From the NCBI GenBank assembly GCA_005800795.1, contig SYEN01000213.1:1-10686 (forward strand): 10,686 nucleotides of DNA. Direction: 5' to 3'. This DNA comes from Burkholderiales bacterium. GTDB lineage: Bacteria > Pseudomonadota > Gammaproteobacteria > Burkholderiales > SG8-41. Made by a program: the position numbers and the translations under genes. Positions 1 to 4,718 of this stretch are shown piece after piece; position 1 is the stretch's first letter; each line of letters opens with the position of its first letter. The notes under the pieces were generated by a model. It did not search any database, was not told where the DNA came from, and was given only the letters and a program-made list of their open reading frames with translations.

Positions 1-37
1 CAGGGGGTCGTGGGTTCAAATCCTGCCGGGCGCGCCA
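1..37 (+). tRNA. tRNA 3' end (partial), probably tRNA-Arg
   Basis: Seen: a T arm with stem GTGGG/CCTGC (10-14 and 22-26, with G-U pairs) around the loop TTCAAAT, then the acceptor 3' strand CGGGCGC (27-33), a G discriminator and an encoded CCA (35-37). The 5' half, including the anticodon, lies outside the window. The acceptor strand implies a 5' end GCGCCCG, which is typical of bacterial tRNA-Arg (for example the CCG and TCT isoacceptors), so the amino acid identity is inferred and not read from the anticodon. A terminator follows directly. Confidence 0.8.
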
Positions 38-52
38 TAAAATCAAGGACTT

Positions 53-83
53 AGGCCACTTTTCGGGGTGGCCTTTTTCTTTT
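53..83 (+). terminator. Intrinsic terminator of the tRNA gene
   Basis: Perfect 7-bp stem AGGCCAC (53-59) / GTGGCCT (68-74) with an 8-nt loop, running into a T-rich tract TTTTTCTTTT (74-83). It begins 16 nt after the tRNA CCA, the expected place for a terminator of a tRNA transcript. Confidence 0.85.
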
Positions 84-440
84 CCGTCAGATGGTTGGAA
101 GACTTTTCATCCAGCGCGTTCAAACCGTTACGGGCAGCCTGTTGGCCTCTCGGGTGTGCATGTCGGTGAACGCTTTCCACCGAAGCGGTACTACGCTGTG
201 GGTATGCGGCCCTACAAACGCGGCCCGTTCGATTTGGTGCCCGTGACAACCAATTTTTTGCCGAGCCGTTCCGATACGTCCCAATGCCACGACACCGTCA
301 CCACGTCAGCATTGGCTTTCGCGGCCGGAACATCTTCGCGCGTCCTGTTGAGTTCCGTGGTGTTGGCTGTGGTGCGGATTTGCCAAAAAAATCAATAATA
401 ACAGATACTTATGATTATTTCGACCGAGCGGCGCCGTAGA
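84..440. other. Gene-free stretch between the tRNA terminator and the RraA-like gene
   Basis: No reading frame here has a credible start, ribosome binding site or family resemblance. The minus strand has an open but startless frame from 385 to 212, closed upstream by TGA and ending in TAG; it could be a short gene relic or chance in GC-rich DNA. A 7-bp inverted repeat CCAATGC/GCATTGG lies at 281-287 and 309-315. The end of the stretch (about 386-420) is AT-rich and lies just downstream of the RraA-like gene. I see no RNA gene or mobile-element end. Confidence 0.5.
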
Positions 441-1157
441 TCACTTCTTCACATACTGATGGCCGGCCATTATCGCCTTCACTGCCGCGATGCCTTTTAC
501 CTTGAGCAACTGGCCGACTCGCTCGTCTTCCTCGGCGAGCAACGCCTTGGCACTGCGCACCACGTCTTCCAGCCGGTCGGCAGGGAATTTCACGGCACCG
601 TTTTCATCCATGTGAATGATCTCGCCGGGCGCGGCATCCATGCCTGAAATACTCACCGGCACCTGCACCGCGTGCACCGCCTGCGGGCCGTGGCCAGCGC
701 ACACGCCCCGCGTCAGATACTGAAAATTCATTGGGCGGATTTCATGAACATCGCGCGACGGGCCGTTGGTGACGCAACCGATGGCGCCGCACGCGCGCAT
801 CGATGAAGTCATGTTGCCGCCCGACAACCCCACCTTATCGGCGATCTCGGCAGGGAATTTTTGTTGTAGACACAGGATCGATGGCTTGCCAAGTTTGTCC
901 ATCGCCTCCAGTACCGTCATCCAGCTGTGGCCCTTGTACGTGTGATCGGGCAAGCCATAGGTGCAGGTCACGGCATAGCCTGCCATCGGCCCCAGCCCCG
1001 GATACCAGCACGACAGCGTGTTGTTGGTATACCAGTTCTCACTCCACGGATTGTAGAGTTCCAGGCAGTGCGGCCGGCCCGGATACGTCGCCACCACATT
1101 GGTGATGGTGGGTGTGTCGATTTTTTTCAGTTCGTCGAAGAGTTCCTGTTCGGTCAT
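441..1157 (-). CDS. RraA-like / HMG-CHA aldolase-type family protein
   Basis: A 238-residue cytoplasmic protein of the RraA-like fold family, which includes metal-dependent 4-hydroxy-4-methyl-2-oxoglutarate and 4-carboxy-4-hydroxy-2-oxoadipate aldolases, oxaloacetate decarboxylases and the RNase E inhibitor RraA. Seen: the central block with GGN at 113-115, then GAIGCVTNGPSRD (about 124-136), containing the family Arg-Asp pair (R135, D136) that binds substrate and divalent metal in aldolase members, and the C-terminal PGEIIHMDENGAVKFP block (177-192). The usual DG before the RD pair is NG here. Length fits the aldolase-like members better than E. coli RraA (about 160 residues). It lies downstream of a Bug binding-protein gene on the same strand, so a catabolic lyase role on an imported carboxylate is more likely than RNase E control; the substrate is unknown. 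The start at 1157 has only a weak AGGG ribosome binding site but lies about 33 nt after a predicted promoter start. Confidence 0.88.
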   Translation of the reverse strand: MTEQELFDELKKIDTPTITNVVATYPGRPHCLELYNPWSENWYTNNTLSCWYPGLGPMAGYAVTCTYGLPDHTYKGHSWMTVLEAMDKLGKPSILCLQQKFPAEIADKVGLSGGNMTSSMRACGAIGCVTNGPSRDVHEIRPMNFQYLTRGVCAGHGPQAVHAVQVPVSISGMDAAPGEIIHMDENGAVKFPADRLEDVVRSAKALLAEEDERVGQLLKVKGIAAVKAIMAGHQYVKK

Positions 1158-1196
1158 GACGTGGCCCTGTATAAATGGGGGATGATGGGTGCAGGC

Positions 1197-1225
1197 AGTA
1201 TCGTGTGGCTTGTGTTTGCCGTCAA
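1197..1225 (-). promoter_or_regulatory. Predicted sigma-70 promoter of the RraA-like gene
   Basis: Reading the minus strand, TTGACG (1225-1220) is separated by exactly 17 nt from GATACT (1202-1197). This is close to consensus and would start RNA near 1190, leaving a leader of about 33 nt before the ATG at 1157. It suggests the gene can be transcribed separately from the Bug gene that ends 192 nt upstream. Prediction from sequence only. Confidence 0.5.
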
Positions 1226-1349
1226 TGCGGGCCGGGAATTACAAGCACAAGCCCAAGCGCCGAGCCGCAGTATGGGCCGCCGCTACTCAGAACGGCGAGA
1301 TCGAAATTCTATGGCAGACTCATGGCGCGCTTTTCTGAAGGCGCAGCAC

Positions 1350-2312
1350 CTAATCCAGTTTGATATTTGCGGCTTTCGCCACGCGCGTCCACATGGCCAG
1401 TTCCTGTTTCAGATTGGCGTCAAGCCGCGCTGGTGTGCCGCCCAGTACATCGGCGCCGACGGAAGTAAAGCGGTCGCGCGTACTTTGCATGGCTAGAGTT
1501 TTGTTGATCGCCGCGTTGAGTTTGCTGATGACGTCGCGCGGCACGCCTGCCGGGCCCATCAATGCGGTGAAGGTGCCGGCATCGCAGTTTTTCAGGCCAC
1601 TTTCGGTCAGTGTCGGTACGTCGGGTATCACAGGGTTGCGTTTTTCGCCGGCCACTACCACTGCACGCAGTTTGCCGGAGCGGATGTGATTGCTGGAGGC
1701 GCTCAATTGATCAAACAGCATGTCGACTTGCCCGCCCATGACGTCAACCACCGCAGGCGCCGCACCCTTGTACGGCACGTGGATGAACTTGGTGCCGGTT
1801 TCGAGTTGAAACAGTTCGCCCGCGAGTTGATTGGTGGTGCCGTTGCCGCCGGAGGCCATGGTCATTTTGCCCGCTCGGGTTTTGGCGAGTGCAATGAAGT
1901 CCTTGACCGACTTCGCAGGCAACGATGGATGGACCACCAGCACTATGGGCACATACGACAGCAGGGCGACGGCGGTTAAATCCTTCACCGGATCGTACGG
2001 CATTTTGGTGTAGAGCGACGGCGCGACAGTGACGGTGCCGCTGGAGGCGAGCGCCAGCGTGTGGCCGTCGGGTGTGGATTTGGTGACGATTTCCATGCCG
2101 ATCAATCCGCCGGCGCCGCCGCGATTGTCGATCACCACGGTTTGCCCAAGCGTTTCGCCAAGACCTGGTGCGATGGCGCGCGCGGTGATGTCGATGTTGC
2201 CGCCGGGTGGAAACGGCACCACCAGGCGAATTGAGCGCGTGGGGTAGTTTTGCGCTGCCGCGGCTTGCAAGCCCGCTGCGATCAAGAGTGTCAAACAGAT
2301 TATGTGTTTCAT
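1350..2312 (-). CDS. Bug-family TTT substrate-binding protein
   Basis: A 320-residue periplasmic solute-binding protein of the Bug/TctC family (tripartite tricarboxylate transporter receptors), which typically bind carboxylates or related small molecules. Seen: a signal peptide (MKHIICLTLLIAAGLQAAAA, cleavage near residue 20), then NYPTRSIRLVVPFPPGGNID, the family's first conserved block with the Gly-Gly loop and Asp; NRGGAGGLIG; STPDGHTLALASSG; MPYDPVKDLTAVALL; the HVPYKGAAPAVVDVMGGQVD block; and GPAGVPRDVISKLNAA. I chose the ATG at 2312 because GAGGAG lies 6-7 nt upstream and the signal peptide starts there; an in-frame ATG at 2387 would add 25 residues with no signal character. No TctA or TctB membrane subunit gene is present, as is common for Bug proteins. 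The RraA-like gene follows on the same strand, suggesting linked uptake and catabolism. The ligand cannot be told from the sequence. Confidence 0.92.
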   Translation of the reverse strand: MKHIICLTLLIAAGLQAAAAQNYPTRSIRLVVPFPPGGNIDITARAIAPGLGETLGQTVVIDNRGGAGGLIGMEIVTKSTPDGHTLALASSGTVTVAPSLYTKMPYDPVKDLTAVALLSYVPIVLVVHPSLPAKSVKDFIALAKTRAGKMTMASGGNGTTNQLAGELFQLETGTKFIHVPYKGAAPAVVDVMGGQVDMLFDQLSASSNHIRSGKLRAVVVAGEKRNPVIPDVPTLTESGLKNCDAGTFTALMGPAGVPRDVISKLNAAINKTLAMQSTRDRFTSVGADVLGGTPARLDANLKQELAMWTRVAKAANIKLD

Positions 2313-2344
2313 GCGTGTTCTCCTCGTCGCACGCATGGTAGTCA

Positions 2345-2359
2345 ATCGCCACTGGCGAT
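2345..2359. promoter_or_regulatory. 15-bp palindrome in the divergent intergenic region (candidate operator)
   Basis: ATCGCCA-C-TGGCGAT is a perfect inverted repeat with one central base. It lies 33 bp upstream of the Bug gene start at 2312 (minus strand) and 12 bp before a plus-strand TATAAT box (2372-2377) that could serve the divergent deacetylase gene. This is the layout expected for an operator of a shared regulator, although no regulator gene is in the window. No convincing -35 box is seen for the TATAAT. Confidence 0.4.
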
Positions 2360-2414
2360 GCAAATTGCCCGTATAATCGTTGCACATTATTTACTGATCA
2401 TGCAGAGCAAAATC

Positions 2415-2489
2415 ATGCTGCCATCACAACGACTTGACTACACCCCCATCATCGACCGCCCGCCGCTGTAGCTGCCGGGCGGCGCGCGC
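2415..2489 (+). pseudogene. Severed 5' part of the deacetylase gene, ending in an in-frame TAG
   Basis: From ATG 2415 the frame reads MLPSQRLDYTPIIDRPPL, then TAG (2469-2471), then LPGGAR leading straight into the downstream open frame with no shift. The residues on both sides match the N-terminus I know for this deacetylase/allantoinase-like family, in which the sequence RPPLKLPGGAR is typical; AAG (Lys) to TAG is a single base change. A further in-frame ATG lies at 2400. Neither has a strong ribosome binding site. TAG ends three other genes here (the two Bug genes and rseB), so general amber reassignment is unlikely. The simplest reading is a recent nonsense mutation; sequencing error or readthrough are alternatives. 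Confidence 0.7.
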
Positions 2490-3299
2490 GTGGTGGTGTG
2501 GCCCATCATCAACGTCGAGGTGTGGGACATCAATCGCCCGATGCCGCGTCAGGTGCTTCCGCCGCCAACACACGTGAACCGCCTGCCGGATTTTGCCCAC
2601 TGGGCATGGCACGAGTACGGCATGCGCGTGGGCTTCTGGCGTCTGAAACAGGCGCTGGACGAACTGGACATCAAGGCATCGCTGTTTACCAATGCGCGGG
2701 TGTGCAAGGACTACACCCGGGTGGCGGAAGAGGCACTGAAAGCCGGCTGGGAGTTTGTCGGTCATTCGTACGATCAGCAGCCGATCCATGTCGAGGAAAA
2801 CCAGCGCGCGATGATCCGGCGCTCGGTGCGCGAGATCAAGGCATTCACCGGCAAGGCGCCAGTGGGTTGGCTGTCGCCAGGGCTGACCGAAACCCATGAC
2901 ACGCCCGATTATCTTGCCGAGGCCGGCATCAAATACATTGCCGACTGGATAGTCGATGACGAGCCGGTGGACATCCGTACCAAACACGGCAACGTGGTGG
3001 CGATGCCGTATAACGTAGAGTGCAACGACATCCCGATGATGATGGTGCAGCATCACGAAAGCAGTCATTGGGTCACGCGTGCGCTGGATCACTTCGAGCG
3101 CCTGTACGAAGAAGGCAAGACGCGACCCAAGATCATGGCCATCGGTGTGCATCCGTATATTTCGGGCGTGGCACATCGCATTAAATATTTTGAGCAAGTG
3201 TTGAAGACGCTGCGTAAGAAGCCGGGTGTGCTGTTCTGGACAGGGGAACAGATTCTGGATTGGCATTCCAAACAAGGCAAAGCCAAGGGTAAGATGTAA
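2490..3299 (+). CDS. Polysaccharide deacetylase / allantoinase-like (NodB fold) protein, lacking its extreme N-terminus
   Basis: The long open part of a NodB-homology carbohydrate esterase 4-like protein, of the subgroup often annotated as polysaccharide deacetylase or PuuE-like allantoinase. Seen, numbering from GTG 2490: VWPIINVEVWDINRP (3-17), WAWHEYGMRVGFWRL (38-52), the EFVGHSYDQQPIH segment with His92 and His100 as the likely metal-binding histidines, GWLSPGLTETHDTPDYLAEAG (126-146) and GVHPYISGVAHRI (219-231) with His221. These enzymes hydrolyse amide bonds in acetylated sugars or in ureide/cyclic amide substrates; the true substrate is unknown. If translation restarts at one of the three consecutive GTG codons (2490, 2493, 2496), only about 25 residues are lost and the 269-residue product keeps all visible motifs, but no good ribosome binding site precedes them. 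The second Bug gene follows after 38 bp and is probably co-transcribed. The gene may be non-functional because of the TAG at 2469. Confidence 0.75.
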   Translation: MVVWPIINVEVWDINRPMPRQVLPPPTHVNRLPDFAHWAWHEYGMRVGFWRLKQALDELDIKASLFTNARVCKDYTRVAEEALKAGWEFVGHSYDQQPIHVEENQRAMIRRSVREIKAFTGKAPVGWLSPGLTETHDTPDYLAEAGIKYIADWIVDDEPVDIRTKHGNVVAMPYNVECNDIPMMMVQHHESSHWVTRALDHFERLYEEGKTRPKIMAIGVHPYISGVAHRIKYFEQVLKTLRKKPGVLFWTGEQILDWHSKQGKAKGKM

Positions 3300-3337
3300 G
3301 TATCTGTTTTTAAATATAAATTTATTGAGGCTGATCG

Positions 3338-4321
3338 ATGCAGCGCAGTGATTGTGATTGGGGCCAGGCCGTATGGGCCGTATGTTTCTTATGTTCATTC
3401 AGCGGCACGGCGCTGGCGCAACAGACGTTTCCAAACAAACTCATTCGCGTGGTGAATCCGGCCGCGCCGGGCGGCAACAGCGATGTGTTCTTCAGATTGC
3501 TGCAGCCGAAGATGACCGAGGTTCTCGGCCAGCAACTGGTGTTCGACTATCGTGCGGGCGCTGGCGGCACCGTGGGCGGTGAGATCATTGCGAAAAGCCC
3601 GCCTGATGGTTATACCGCCGGGCTGGTGGCGGCAAGCTTTGTGATCAATCCGTCGTTGATTCGAAAAATGCCCTATGACACATTGAAGGATTTCACCGCG
3701 TTGGGGTTGATCGTCGATGTGCCGTCGGGTCTGGTGGTGCATCCGTCGCTGCCGGTGAAAAATGTCAAGGATCTGATCGCACTGGCCAAGGCGAAGCCGG
3801 GTCAAGTGTTTGCCTCGTCGTCGGGGCGTGCCACCGTCGGCCACATGTCGCTGGAACTTTTTAATGCGATGGCCGGCACAAAAGTGGTTCATGTGCCGTA
3901 CAAAGGCGCGGGGCCGGCGATCATCGATCTGGTGGCGGGTCATGTGCAACTGCAGTTTTCCAGCCTGCCGCTGGTTTTCGGCCATGTGCAGCAGGGGCGC
4001 ATTAAACTCATCGCGCAAACCGGTGACAAGCGCGCTGGGTTTGCCAAAGATATCCCGACCATGATCGAAGCCGGCATGCCGGGCTACGTGGTGAGCAGCG
4101 GTTTCAGTTTCATCGGCCCGGCGGGCATTCCGCGCGCGATTGGCGAGCGGCTGAATCAGGCGCTGGTAACCTCGCTGCGCGATCCGGCCAATCGCAAATT
4201 CCTGCTTGAGCAGGGCGCCGAACCGGTGGGCAGCAATCTGGACGAACACGAGGCCTACATCAAATCCGAAGTGGCAAAGTGGATCAAGGTGGTGAAGCAG
4301 GCAGGGATCGAACCCCAATAG
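3338..4321 (+). CDS. Bug-family TTT substrate-binding protein (second copy)
   Basis: A 327-residue periplasmic binding protein of the Bug/TctC family. Seen: an N-terminal export signal ending GTALAQQ (cleavage near residue 27), then TFPNKLIRVVNPAAPGGNSD, the first ligand-loop block with Gly-Gly and Asp; YRAGAGGTVGGEIIAKSPPDGYT; MPYDTLKDFTALGLI; HVPYKGAGPAIIDLVAGHVQ; GFSFIGPAGIPRAIGERLNQA; and a C-terminus AGIEPQ. The ATG at 3338 is supported by GAGG 8 nt upstream. It is clearly related to but diverged from the Bug protein on the opposite strand, so the two probably bind different ligands. It lies 38 bp after the deacetylase-like gene, in an AT-rich gap, and no TctA/TctB subunits are nearby. 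The Bug receptor may supply substrate to the product of the neighbouring hydrolase gene or to a membrane pair elsewhere; this is inference. Confidence 0.92.
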   Translation: MQRSDCDWGQAVWAVCFLCSFSGTALAQQTFPNKLIRVVNPAAPGGNSDVFFRLLQPKMTEVLGQQLVFDYRAGAGGTVGGEIIAKSPPDGYTAGLVAASFVINPSLIRKMPYDTLKDFTALGLIVDVPSGLVVHPSLPVKNVKDLIALAKAKPGQVFASSSGRATVGHMSLELFNAMAGTKVVHVPYKGAGPAIIDLVAGHVQLQFSSLPLVFGHVQQGRIKLIAQTGDKRAGFAKDIPTMIEAGMPGYVVSSGFSFIGPAGIPRAIGERLNQALVTSLRDPANRKFLLEQGAEPVGSNLDEHEAYIKSEVAKWIKVVKQAGIEPQ

Positions 4322-4353
4322 CTGCGGCAATTTCGCAGCACACATTCTGAAGA

Positions 4354-4653
4354 ATGGGCAACCATGCGTACGGCTGGCTGGAGGAAAATCGGATGGTTGA
4401 CCGCGATGTGTGCGAGTACCGTAGCAATGATTTCAATGCCACGGTGCGTGCCGTGGAGCTGACAGTGTCCGAGAATGCCGGGTAACCCGTGGTCATCAAA
4501 TTGTCCCGGCGCCAGCGGCGAATTCGCGCGCTTGAGCGGGGGGCTGCGGCGGTTGCCGACGGCTACATGTTGCGGGTGATTTGGTCAAATGACGGGGCGT
4601 TGCCTGAGCTGTGCAGCAAGCCGGCGAAGCAGGCGGGGATCAAACCTGAATGA
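4354..4653 (+). pseudogene. Decayed relic, probably of a third Bug binding-protein gene
   Basis: No intact gene fits this stretch, but several pieces look like Bug protein remains. ATG 4364 gives a 32-residue frame beginning MRTAGWRKIGWLTAMCASTV, which resembles a signal peptide, and stops at 4462. In the neighbouring frame, open from ATG 4354 to 4653 except for a TAA at 4483, there is VADGYMLRVIW (compare the family PDGYTL block) and the end KQAGIKPE followed by TGA. The final codons at 4627-4646 match the last codons of the preceding Bug gene (4295-4314) at 18 of 20 bases. I read this as a frameshifted, internally deleted paralogue, too short (about 300 bp against about 970) to be functional. 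A genuine small protein from 4354 (43 residues) cannot be excluded. Confidence 0.45.
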
Positions 4654-4684
4654 TGCGTGCGCCATCGTGCACTGCCGTGTAGAA

Positions 4685-4710
4685 GCACCCGGTTCGCGCG
4701 AACCGGGTGC
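4685..4710. repeat. 26-bp perfect palindrome next to the ABC transporter start codon
   Basis: The arm GCACCCGGTTCGC is followed directly by its exact reverse complement, so all 26 bases are self-complementary. As RNA it would fold into an 11-bp stem with a GCGC tetraloop. There is no T tract after it (GATCCTAAATG follows), so it is not a standard terminator. It ends 8 bp before the ATG at 4719 and covers the place where a ribosome binding site would be, so it could be an operator, a translation-controlling hairpin, or the rho-dependent end of upstream transcripts. Confidence 0.85.
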
Positions 4711-4718
4711 GATCCTAA

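Noticed and set aside
1325..1349. Possible terminator after the minus-strand Bug gene (GCGCCTTCAGAAAAGCGC)
   Set aside because: The stem is only about 4 bp and no T tract follows on the minus strand.
2312..2387. Longer N-terminus for the minus-strand Bug protein starting at 2387
   Set aside because: The extra 25 residues have no signal character and cross the palindrome and TATAAT region; ATG 2312 has GAGGAG and starts a clear signal peptide.
2472..2487. CTGCCGGGCG plus GCGC-rich sequence resembling the tRNA 3' end (a possible second attachment site)
   Set aside because: Only 10 consecutive bases match, it falls in coding sequence for LPGGAR, and no integrase or element ends are present.
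2424..3398. 324-codon open frame on the minus strand
   Set aside because: It lies wholly opposite the deacetylase-like gene, is His/Arg-rich, has no signal or family motif, and is explained by the GC-rich codon bias of the real gene.
3395..4345. 316-codon open frame on the minus strand
   Set aside because: It is the mirror of the second Bug gene; the plus frame carries all family motifs and a ribosome binding site, while this one is His/Arg-rich without domains.
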